NCBI RefSeq assembly: GCF_003144115.1 | Contig: NW_020312000.1 | Span: 585,946 to 649,945, forward strand | Source of the DNA: Tilletiopsis washingtonensis | Taxonomy: Eukaryota > Basidiomycota > Exobasidiomycetes > Entylomatales | DNA length: 64,000 nt | Direction of reading: 5' to 3' | Part shown: one piece after another, positions 34,439 through 48,139 of the stretch | Layout of the letters: every line of letters begins with the position of its first letter | How positions within the stretch are numbered: the stretch's first letter is position 1 | Made by a program: the position numbers and the translations under genes | The notes under the pieces: generated by a model | Databases searched by the model: none | What the model saw: only the letters and a program-made list of their open reading frames with translations | Told to the model about the DNA's origin: nothing

Positions 34439-35898
34439 TCAGAGGAGGTAGTACAGCTTCTCGGCCGAGACCTAGAGCAGCGTGAGCGAGCGAGCAGGGG
34501 TCTAGCGGACCACAGCGGACTCGCCTTGCCCTCCTCCATGTACTTCATTCCCTGCGGCACGCTCTCCAGGCCGCCGTCCATCTTCTTCATCTTGTTACCC
34601 TTGATGAGCTCGCTGCGCAGCAGGTGGCGCAGGATACCGCCAGAGGTGAAAGGCTGCAGCTTCTCGTTCTCGCTCTTCACAAAGTCCTCCTTGAACTCGG
34701 CCGGGCCGTAGTTGAACGGCTTGCCGAGCAGCGCGTAGGCGCTGTACAAGTTTTGCGTGAGCACGGCAACCGTTGCGCGCACATGTGGGCACTCACAGCG
34801 TGTGCACGATCTTGACGTCCTCACGCAGCGCAATGGCGTCCTTCTCCGGCTTGAGCAGCACCACGACGCTGCCGCCGCTCTTGCCCAGGCTGCGCGCGGC
34901 GAGGCTCTGCGTGCCCTTCTCGCTGATGCAGTCGAGCGCGTGGCTCAGCTTGGGGTGCGCCTCTGCGATCTTCTCCGGCGTGCTCTCGTCGCGGTAGTCG
35001 TACGTCTCGGCGGCACCGATCGACTTGAGGTACTCGTGGTTCTTGGGCGAGGCCGTCGTGATGACGTGGTAGCCCGACGCGCGGCCCAGCTGGATGGCAC
35101 TGCGCACCAGGCTCAGCTGCGTGCGCATGTGTGCGACGGGCAGCAACACTCACTACTGGCCCACAGAGGTGGCGCCCGACCAGACGAGCAGCTGAGGCGC
35201 ATCCTCGGCAAGCTGCGGCAGCGAAGTCGAGTCCTTCGTCGGCTTCTCGAGGCCGAGGCGGATGTAGAGCGCCTATCAAGAGCATGTCAACCCGAACGCC
35301 GGCATCTGCAGTCTGGAGCCACGCTCACCTGAACAGCCGTATAGCCGGCAATACCAATGCTGACGGCCACCTCGTCCTTGACATTGTCCGGCACCTTGGT
35401 GAGCACCGACGTCGGCGAGACGAGGTACTCTGCAAACGAGCCGCGGTCCTCGTACTTGCCGCCGTGCACGAAGCCGGCAACCTTGGTGCCCTCCTGTAGG
35501 CGTGTATGCGTCTCAGAGGCATGCAAGATGCAGCTCGAGCAGCACTGGCAGCACTCACAGCGATGTCCGTACCGTTGGAGTCCTCCACCGTGCCGAGGAA
35601 GTCGCAGCCCATGATGACGCCCGGCGGGCTCATGAGCTTGGCGTGCTTCCAGCTGCGGCGCGGCTTCAGCGCACGTCCTAGACACCAGCTCCCGCTGCTC
35701 TATCACTCACTCAGTCGGGTTCAGGTCGATGGCAACGACCTACGCATGGCTCGTCAGCGCCTGCACACCCGCCGCTGCCTCGGCGCGCCGCACCTTGATC
35801 AGCACCTCGCCGGCGCCGGGCTTGGGCACGCTGATCGTCTTGACCTCGGTCGTGTGCTCGGCGGCCGCGACGAGGGCCTTCATCTGCGAGGGTGCCAT
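34439..35898 (-). CDS. Zinc-independent MDR dehydrogenase (enoyl reductase/TOXD-like)
   Basis: 358-residue medium-chain reductase, probably NADPH-dependent and cytosolic. Exons are 35898-35794, 35739-35711, 35652-35559, 35493-35329, 35272-35154, 35111-34797, 34741-34525 and 34471-34439. Junctions rebuild the family motif EVLIKVVAIDLNPTDWKHAKL, then PGVIMGCDFLGTVE, a GroES-like fold, LLVWSGATSVGQY (nucleotide-binding loop) and GYHVITTASPKNHEYLKSIGAAETYDY. The catalytic-zinc Cys/His pattern of alcohol dehydrogenases is missing, as in the fungal TOXD/LovC-like enoyl reductase group, but no polyketide gene is nearby. The last intron (34472-34524) appears to start GC rather than GT. At the exon ending 35111 the nearer CAG acceptor would create a stop, so the CTGAG acceptor was chosen. 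Confidence 0.85.
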
Positions 35899-37011
35899 GT
35901 TGCAGTATGTGTGTGTGGGTAGAGGCTGGGTAGTGGTGGAGTGAAGCCGAGCGGTGCGAAGGACGTCTACGTGGAGGCGGCTCCGGCAGCCGGGCAACTG
36001 GCCGCTAACTCCGGGCGAGCGCGGGGGGAATACAAAAATGGACATCGTGCATTCTTACTCTCATTCAGGAAGCCGGACTTAAACTTGACCTGCCGTCGCC
36101 TCGCAGGCGCCTCTGCCCTAGAGAGAGCGGCAGCGACAGCTGCGTCTGCAAACCGTGAGCAAGACGATGCTGGGACGAGCTGTTAAAGAGCGAGGAGAGC
36201 TGTACCGAACCGCGAGCGGTGAGCACTGCCGAGAAGGGATGGAGAGACGGCTTGCTGCTGTTGCGAAAGTCTCTGATCTCAGCTCCTCCTGCATCGTCTC
36301 CTCCATCTCCCTCCAGCATCGCACATGTCTCTTGCAACTCCTCGTACTCAGGCACACTCAGCTCTGGATTTTGAGCGCAACTGTGCTCGTCGAGACGTCC
36401 TCAGCAGCTCGCAAGGCCTCACGCTGTCTCATGAGGTGAGGACAGGAAGGCACAGCAGCCGCGCCTCCACATCGAGCGCGAGCGGCCCGTGCGGCAAATG
36501 CCGACACTGCTCCAGTGCCTGCGTACACCTCACCCGTCCTGCGCCGGCTGACCTCCTCTCCAGCGCGAGATCTCGCCTGCCTGCACAGGACGCAGCATCG
36601 GCACAACGCAGACGGCAGTAGGAGCGGACCATGCCGCCAATGGGTGGTGCGTTCTGTGCGAGGTCAAGCCGTGGTTTTGAGGGGCAGGAGAAGCAGACGA
36701 TGCCGTGGAAGCCGTCTCATGCCGAAGGAAGCTCGTCGCCGCGGAGCGAGTGGAGGCCGACGCGCGAAGATCGGCCAACCGCAGGAGCGCCCGACAGCGA
36801 GAGCCGGAATGCGGCGGCCTTCTGCTGCTGCTGTGCCGCATCGGCTGCATCCCTGCGCAGAGAGCAGGCAGAACTGCAGCACCGAGTGGGGGCCTTGGCT
36901 GTGGAGAGAGGCACAGACACGTGCGACGGCGGTGTGCACGGGCATGGAGGTGGAGGACGCCCCCGCTCCGATGCCGGCGGCAGCGGAGCGCGCATACTCG
37001 ACTAGCCATGC
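35899..37011. other. Divergent intergenic region, MDR dehydrogenase / DLH enzyme
   Basis: About 1.1 kb. The first ~40 bp on the left form a CA-rich leader for the MDR gene (minus strand). A less GC-rich patch lies at 36,030-36,090. No TATA box, gene or RNA was recognised. Confidence 0.5.
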
Positions 37012-37088
37012 ATGCCGCTGCCAACCTCTCCTTCTCACCACCACACCAACATCACACACCCACCTCACCAACCAACAACCTCATCACC
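37012..37088 (+). promoter_or_regulatory. CA-rich 5' leader of the dienelactone hydrolase gene
   Basis: Stretch of nearly only C, A and T, with repeated ACCA and ACACCC words, ending ATCACC before the ATG at 37089. It looks like the unstructured leader of a well-translated mRNA; the expression level is inference. Confidence 0.5.
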
Positions 37089-38189
37089 ATGTCTTTCTGC
37101 AGCGGCTGCATCGACCTCAAGGAGATCCCCGGCTCGCCGTCGGGCAAGACGGAGAAGATTGCCGGCCTCGACGCCTACGTGGCGCCCGGCAGCAAGAAGG
37201 GCACCATCGTGCGTGGCGGCACAGGGTGCACTGCTGCAGCAGTCGACTGACACGCTCACTACGTACAGCTCATCGCGCCTGACATCTACGGCCTGGGCAT
37301 CACGAACCCCAAGGTGAGCCCCTCTTGCTCCTCTGAGCATGCTTATGCATACCTGCGGCTTCGCAAGAGGCGCTGCGGGCGACTCTCTCCCCTATGCACA
37401 TCACTCACACTCGTGCACAGATCGTGGCCGACAAGTTCGCCGAGCAGTCCGGCTTCACCGTCTGGGCCGTCGACTACTTCAAGGGCGACCCCATCAACCC
37501 CAAGGACTTTGTGCTGCCCAGCAAGGCCAGCGAGGGCCCGCCGTCGGAGGAGGCCATGGGCAAGAACTTTGGCAACTTCCAGGAGTGGTGAGCAGCGCGT
37601 GTGGTGCGCCCGTGTCCGTGGAGGTGCTGACGCATCCTCGCAGGATGGGCAAGGGCCACGGCTTCGACGAGACGTTTGCGCTCATCAAGCCCGTGATCGC
37701 CGAGGCCAAGAAGAACGGCCCGGTCGGCATCGTCGGCTACTGCTAGTGCGTTTCTCGTAGCCACGGCAGTTCGCCCTTTTGCTAACGCCACTCTGCAGCG
37801 GCGGCAAGACGGCCGTCATGGCCGCCAAGGAGAAGCTGATCGACGCCTTCGTGCTCTACCACCCCTCCATGGTCGAGGCCGACGAGGCGGCGCAGATCAC
37901 TGTGCCCGTCCTCATCAACGCCGCCGAGCTGGACCCGCTCTTCGGCGGCGAGGCCAAGGACACGTGGTTCAAGACGCTCAAGGAGAAGAACCTGCTTGAC
38001 GAGGCCTCGACGACGTACCCGTGAGTTGCCCAGACTGCCCTTGCCGCGCGGCCTGTCTGACCTCTCCCCTGCAGCAACACGGTGCACGGCTTCGGCGCAC
38101 GGCCCGACGTCAACGACGAGAAGGTCAACGAGTCGTGGAAGAAGTCGATCGCCGCCACGACGGCCTTCTTCGGCCGCGTGTTTGCCTAA
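37089..38189 (+). CDS. Dienelactone hydrolase family alpha/beta hydrolase
   Basis: 256-residue cytosolic alpha/beta hydrolase from six exons: 37089-37208, 37269-37313, 37421-37587, 37644-37745, 37799-38020 and 38075-38189 (TAA). The nucleophile elbow GYCYGGKTAVM is rebuilt across the exon 4/5 junction and carries the DLH-type Cys (about residue 144). The other triad members are the Asp in INAAELDPLFG and the His in NTVHGFGARPD. The N-terminus MSFCSGCIDLKEIPGSPSG is typical of fungal DLH proteins (yeast Aim2-like). Classical DLH opens dienelactones in chlorocatechol breakdown; most fungal relatives have unknown substrates, so the reaction is not assigned. The CA-rich leader suggests good expression. 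Its 3' end converges on the next gene 124 bp away. Confidence 0.9.
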
Positions 38190-38313
38190 GCGGCAGATTT
38201 TACTACGGACCCGGAGGCCTCTGTAATCTCACACTTTTGACATGCGATACACTCGTGACATTTTCTAGAGTCCCACTGCGACGCACACCGAGCAAGTCCA
38301 CTGCTAAACCACA

Positions 38314-41300
38314 TCATGATCGTGTAGGCGGGGCGGGAGAGGCAGGTGGTGGCGCAAAGGCCGGCGCAGAGGGGTCCAGGTGTGCGCGGCTGGGCGGAGG
38401 TGCCGGCGCTGCCTTCGCGCCAGCCTCGTTGGGTGTTCCTCCGCGTGCCTTGCCGCCGCGACCGCGACCCTTACCTCGTCCAGCGCCCTCTCGAGGAGGC
38501 GCATCAGAGGGCCCGTCTGGTGTGCCGGCAGCACTTGCTGCACCAGTAGCCTCGGCGTCATTCGTCTTGCCGCCGCGTTGCTTCGGGCCGCGAGGAGGCT
38601 GCTCCTTGTTGGCCTTGGCCTTGCCGCCCTTTGCGCCGCCTCGTTTCGGTGCGTTGCCAGATGCAGGAGCCGGGCTGCCACCTTCCTCTATCCTCAGACG
38701 GCGTGCTTCTTCCTCGAACCACGCCTCGAACGCCTCCTTCTCGCGCTCCGCCTGCTCGCGCCGCTCCGCCTCGAGACGGTCCTCCTCGATGAGCTGCGCG
38801 AAGCTCTTCTTCTTGGCATTCGCCTGTGCCGCAGCTGCATTCTCGAGCCGCTGTTGCTCCTCGGCCTGGATGGCGGCGAAGGAGCGTGGCGCAGGGCCGG
38901 GCGTGCTGACCGGCGGACTCGTTGCTGGCATCTGAGACGAAGCGCTGCGTTGTGCGCGCGCAGCAGGCGAAGGAGAGGGCGACGAGGAGAAGAAGGCCGG
39001 CCCGGCAGGCGGCGCAACAGCCGGCGGCGTAAAGGACGGCGTGGAGGTTGCCCAGGCCACCTCGCTGCCGTTGCGACGGGAAGGTGGTCGCACGCCTCGC
39101 TGCGGCGTGATGGTCGGCCCAAGAGCAGGCAGGCCAGCCGCAGGCGCCGTGTCAGAGACGGTGCGCGCCACTGACGGTGCGCGTCCTCGCGAGGACGACG
39201 CAGCGCCAGGCAGAGGCGAGGACGAGTCGAGGTCCATGGCTGGCACAGGCTGGCTGCCGGGCGTCTGAGCCTTGCTGATCGCCGCCCAGGGAGATGCGCC
39301 AGAGACGCTCGGCTTGCGGTCGTTGAAGGGAGACAGCGTCGGCGACCACGTCTTGGGCGTGCCTGCCTGCGGAGACGCGCCAGAGGCACCAGACTGTGGC
39401 TGCTGCTGTAGCGCCAGCTGCTGCTGCTGCTTCTTGCGGTCGCGCTGCGACAGCTTGGCAGTCAAGCTGAGTGGCACCGCGTCGCTGCCAGGCGGCTGCT
39501 TGACAGGCGTGGCCGTCCCAGAGGGTGCAGCTGATGCCGGCAAGCTGCCGTTGCCTGCGACCGAGGGCACAAGACCGCTTGACGGCCGTCGCGCCTGCTC
39601 CGACGCCATGATGCTGCGCAGGTCGACGCCGGGCGGACGCGCGGCCGGCGCAGCCTTCGGCGAGACGCTGAGTACGCTCTTATCTGCCTCGACGGTGCGC
39701 GAGCGCCACGGCGTCGAGCCGGGCGTGCTCGCGCGAGACGGACCGAGGCTGAGGTTAGACGGCTGCATCATGGCGCGAGATACGGCCAGCGCTGCAGCCA
39801 GACCCGGGCTGGCAGCCTCATCTTCGTCCATCGAGAAGAGCCCGGCGTCGTTCTGCGCTGCCGCTGGCAGGCCTGTTGCCCGCACCTCGGGGCTAGTTCC
39901 CGGTGACATCGACGAGCGCACGCGCCGCGCAGGGGTGCTTGCGTCTTGCGGACGCCACGACGGCGAGCGCGGTGGCCTGCGACCGAACCTCTGACTGACG
40001 AGGTTGAGCGACGGCGGCGGAATGTCGAGCGACTCGAAGTACTCCTGATGCTTGAGCACGAGAGCGGCCAGGTAGTCTGCGTTCGGCGTGCGGTGCATGC
40101 GCTCGTCCTGCTTGCGGCGCACGAGGCGCGTGAGGTCGCGCACGAGCTTCAGCTCGAGCTCGTCGAGCATCCCGCCCTCGAGGAGCGTCTCCATCGTGCG
40201 CGAGATATAGTCCATCGTCGCCTCCTTGAGCGGCAGCGCGTGGAAGAACTCGGCGTTGCTCAGCAGCGAGGCCACGTTCGTCGGCAGCACGCGTCGGCGC
40301 AGTAGCGAGCTGCACACGAGCTTGAGCTTGTCCAGCAGCAACTCGTTGGCTGCTGCCAGGACCTCGGTGACAAAGTCGAGCCAGGCGTCCAGCTTGCAGC
40401 CGGCATCTGTGCCCACAAAGAGCTCTGCGCCGGCGTCGGTGTAGAGATGCTCGAGCACGATGCGTGCGACGCGCCACTCCATGTGCGACATGTCGACGGT
40501 GATGATGCCCTGCTCCCAGCGCGCAAAGGTCCAGTCCGGCTGCAAGAGCGCCGCGAAGAATGGCGATCGCCGCAGAATAGCAGCGTGGGCCGGGACCGTA
40601 CGATCTGCGAAGCGAAGCTTGACGTCGTGCAGCGGCGAGAGCGAGGCGTCAACGTCCACCGCAGAGGCAAACAGCGTCCGCATGTTCGGGCGCAGCGTCT
40701 GGTCGGGCGGCCGCGGCACGGGCGAGACCAAGCTCGAAGAGAGGGCGGAGAGGTCGAGCAGCTCGGCCAGCGCTTGCAGCTGGCTGCGCACCTGCGTGCG
40801 GTCGATCTTGCTCGCCTTGTACTGGGCCTCAACCCGGTAGCCGATGCTGAGCCAGACGGCAGGCAGATCGTCCGTGTACAGGTAGTGCAGGAGAAAGCAG
40901 GCAGTCGGGAAGGAGCAGCGCGGCAGCTCGAGCGTCGTCGCACCACCTCCGTGCCTCACAGCGACGCCAGGGGGCGCGGCCGTCTTGCCAGTCTGCTGCA
41001 GGACCTTGGCGAGCGCGGGCACGCGAGCAGCAACGATGACGCGGTGTGCGGGCAGGTAGCGCCCGCCAGCCACGATGAAGAGGTCAACGCCAAACGGAGG
41101 CGAGAGGACGCTCTCCTTGCTGAAGCGCGGCGCTCCGCCATCGGGCTGGAAGCGGCGCACCGCCTCTCCGATGAGCTGCGCCATGCGAACGTAGCGCTCC
41201 GCCGACGACTCGCCGGCCTCGCTCTCCGAGTCAGAGTCCGAATCGGCGTCAGGCTCGGCGCGGAGCTGAGCAACCTCGGCCGTGATACTGCGCTGCTCCT

Positions 41301-43446
41301 CGGCCGACGTGGCACCCGCGTGCGAGGCGGCCTTGAGGTGCTGCAGCAGATCCTGCAGGTCATCCTCGAGCGATCTGCCGCGCGCCTTGATGTCGTGCAG
41401 CTCTGCGTCAGTCTTGATGGCGGCAAAGCCACCGCTCTCGTTGGCAGCGACCTTGACAACGCGCTGCAGCAGCGGCACAGCCTTCCAGCCGGCCTTGCCC
41501 TTGCCGGCGCCCTGCCCGCCAGACGCATTGCTGTTCTCCGCTGGCCGGGAGCGCACAAAGACGTGGCCTGACTCGGTCGTGAGGATGATGTCGGAGCCCG
41601 CGCCCAGCGCTACGTCCTCGGCCGCGCCGACCTTCTTATTCTTGCGCACCGACCAGATGAGCTGCGGCTTGACGCCGGTCTGGCGCGAGGCCGAGGCTGC
41701 ACTGGTGGCTCCGCCGCTGCCACCAGCCGCCGACGAAGCGTACTCGGAGGGATGGCCGAGGCTGAACGTGAAGACGTCGCCCATGTCGCTGACCGCTGCC
41801 ATGACGTTTGACGAGCCCGAGACGAGCTTCTTGATGAGCGGCTTGGGTCGCGCCTGGCGTGGCCGGAAGACGGACATGTCGCTCGAGAAGCCGGGCTGCG
41901 GGAAGCGGATGATGAAGTGCGTGTCGTTGTGCAGCACAAGCACGTCGCCAGATGCCAGCAGGCAGGCAGTGGCAAAGTCTGTCACTGCTACCTGCCGGAT
42001 CGCCTGCGCTGCCGTCACTGCGGACACTTTGCGCGGAGTGATCTGCACCGGCGAGGCGGCGCGATCGTAACCGAGCTGCCCAGCGTTCGTGCCCCACGTG
42101 AAGAGCGCCTCACTGGTGAACGCAGCAGAGTGCAGCTTGCCGGCAGCGGCGCCAAGGACGTGCTCTCGCTTGAGCACACCGGCGACACGCCGAGGGCTGA
42201 TCTGGACATCCAGATCGGCGCTCGAAGGCCCTTGCGACGCCGGCGCGCCAAAGGTGGCAGATGCGGCGCCTCCGGTGCCCTTTGCCGCGGAGCTCGAGGC
42301 GACGATGCCTTGCCCATGCTCAAGCACGTATCCGAGCTGCTGGAACTTGTTGTGCCCAAACGTCAGCAGCGCGCCGGTCGTCGTGACGATGCACGTGTGG
42401 TCCAGCCCGACGGCAATGGCGCAGGCCGTCTCGTGGAAGTCGCGCAGCGGCTCCAGCTTGGTCTGCGTCTGCGGTGCGCGCCCGATCCTGCAACATGCAT
42501 CAGCGCCTGTGGCACCGGCTCTGACCATGCCTCACTCACCGGCCATGCCCGCTGATGCCCGCACACCGCACGTTGGCGCTGCTCTCGTCGGTCAGGACGA
42601 ACGTCGCAAACTTCGACATGGCCACGTCCCGCACGCCCACGCGGTCATAGCGCTGGCCCGCGGGCCTGAGCACGCCCTCGACCTCGACCGCCTCGATGCG
42701 CGAGCGGTCCGGCAGGACGCGGTCTGCGCCATCGCCGAAGCCCAGACTGTAGTTGCGGTTCGCGCCCCAGGCGTAGAGCTCGCCGGCAGCGAGGGCAGGC
42801 ACCTGTAGTGCGCTCGGCAGCAGCGTGTCTGGGTGCGAGGGCGCAGAGCCAGCCACCGTCGCATTGTAGAGATCGAAGGGCGTGAGGCCCTCGAGATCCT
42901 TCAGGCGGTAGTCTGCCGGGCCCGAGCCCGTGGCACGCCGCAGCAGCAGCTGCGCTGTGAGCAAGTTGCCATGGTAGAGCGCACGATGGAGCGGCGTCCA
43001 GCCTGCAGCCGGCATCAGTCCTGCGCCAGCGCGCGCTACGCCTCGTTTCACTCACCATTCTCGCCGTCGCCCAGGTTTACGTTCGTACTCGGGTGCGCGA
43101 GGATCGCAGTGAGCCAGTCCACGCTAGCACCCTCCGTGCTCGACGCAATGAGGTGCAGCACGGTGCGGCCCAGATGGTCGCGCCGATTCACCTCTGCCGG
43201 CGGGCATGGTCCGCCGTGCGCCGGCCCGCCCGCAGAGAAGGAGCGGTGCGGCGGCGAGCGCGGCGAGGGGCCGACCGGCCCCTGCTGCTGGTGGCCCTTG
43301 AGGACTGCGCGGAATCGCTGTGTGTGCCAGCGCGTCAGCCACAGGCTGAGCGGCTGGCCGACTCCGGCAGCTGCTGCGCCACCTAGCAAAGCTGAACTCA
43401 CCTGCAGGTCCCGGCACGCCCAGCAGTCCAGCAAAGTCGGCGCCAT
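38314..43446 (-). CDS. Ankyrin-RCC1-BTB protein resembling IBtk
   Basis: 1647-residue protein from exons 43446-43402, 43317-43056, 43002-42540 and 42487-38314. Order of parts: a short start MAPTLLDCWACRDLQRFRAVL; ankyrin repeats (NRRDHLGRTVLHLIASS and GWTPLHRALYHGNLLTAQLLL); RCC1 repeats (GELYAWGANRNYSLGFGDG, LLTFGHNKFQQLGYVLE, LFTWGTNAGQLGYD); a first BTB at about 718-850 (VDLFIVAGGRYLPAHRVIVA); a second BTB at about 873-985 (VKLRFADRTVPAHAAILRRSPFF); then a long disordered Ser/Pro/Ala region with a Glu/Arg-rich coil (EEQQRLENAAAAQ) and an RG-rich tail (GRGKGRGRGGKARGG). The same order is found in animal IBtk, a CUL3 substrate adaptor, so a role in ubiquitin ligase assembly is likely. Exon 1 was fixed by rebuilding CRDLQ-RFRAVL across the first junction. 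Confidence 0.85.
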
Positions 43447-44015
43447 GCACTAAGGAAGCCGACGGCGCAGCCTCGCACGCTCTGAACCCGTGGGGCTCAA
43501 AGGTGCAGAGGGCTGCGTCTCGGGCGGTGCTGCGGACGGCGCTGCCTCCGGAGGCGGAGGCGAGAGCCGCAGCGGCACCTGGCTCACGCGCGCGCGCGTG
43601 CGAGGCAAGGGCTGGCAGAGGCGAACGCGCGAAAGCGGTGGCGAGTGGCAGCGGCAGGCGAAGCGAAGCAGGCAGAGCGCGGCGCCGGCGAGTCTAGAGG
43701 CTGAGCAAGACGAGACAGGGAGATGTGGAAGCAAGGCAGCCCGACGCCGACCTCGTCGTCGTCGCTGCCTCAGGGCCCGGTGGGTCAGGGCACGCTCGCT
43801 CGGCCATTGCTCAGCAGCGCGCCGGCCGCAGCACAGGCACGCCGCCAGTCTCGGCGCGGGTCGCGGGCGAGACGCGCCGCGGCACAAGCGCCGCGGAGAA
43901 CGCGGAGCTGCGCGCTCTCGCACAGGCGCGCCTCTTCGCTGAGCGTGGGAGTCACCACTCACCTTCTCGCCTCACCACCACGCTCGCCAGGGCACAGCTC
44001 ACTCCGCTCCAGTTG
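43447..44015. other. Divergent intergenic region, IBtk-like / AlaRS
   Basis: About 0.57 kb, GC-rich, holding both promoters. No TATA box, repeat or RNA was recognised. Confidence 0.5.
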
Positions 44016-47689
<3,674 letters not shown>

Positions 47690-48139
47690 ACGAAATAGAC
47701 AGCGATCGGCAATCGATGAGCTGCCTGGGAGCCGGCGTGCGGGTCGTGGGAGGAGGTGCGCGCACGTGACGCGGCGCGCTACGCCAAAAGAGGCAGGCGC
47801 AAGCCACACCCCGCGCGCCGGCTAGCGTGTTTGTCCGGGCGGTGCGGTGATGCGCCGGCAGGGGCTGATCCGGGGCGGCGTGGGAGCGCCATCGGCGAGC
47901 AGAGGGGCAGAGGAGGCCGCAGAATGCATCCGCCTGCGCCTCGCCTCGCCGCCCGGCCCGCTCTTCCTTCTCGACATCTCCTCTCCTCTCCCGGCTCCGG
48001 CCTCCTCTCCCGGGGCGACGGCCCCTCTGCCCGCGCGCGAGCACTGTCTCGTGTGTCCGGCATCCGCCCTTGGCTGCTTGAGCATCGTCGGCTCTACCGC
48101 GGCACACACCCTCGTGGGCCACCCCTTTGTGCCGCAGCC
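47690..48139. other. Tandem intergenic region, AlaRS to VPS9 gene
   Basis: About 0.45 kb holding the AlaRS 3' flank and the promoter and leader of the next gene. The leader just upstream of 48140 contains C/T-rich segments. Nothing else was recognised. Confidence 0.5.
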
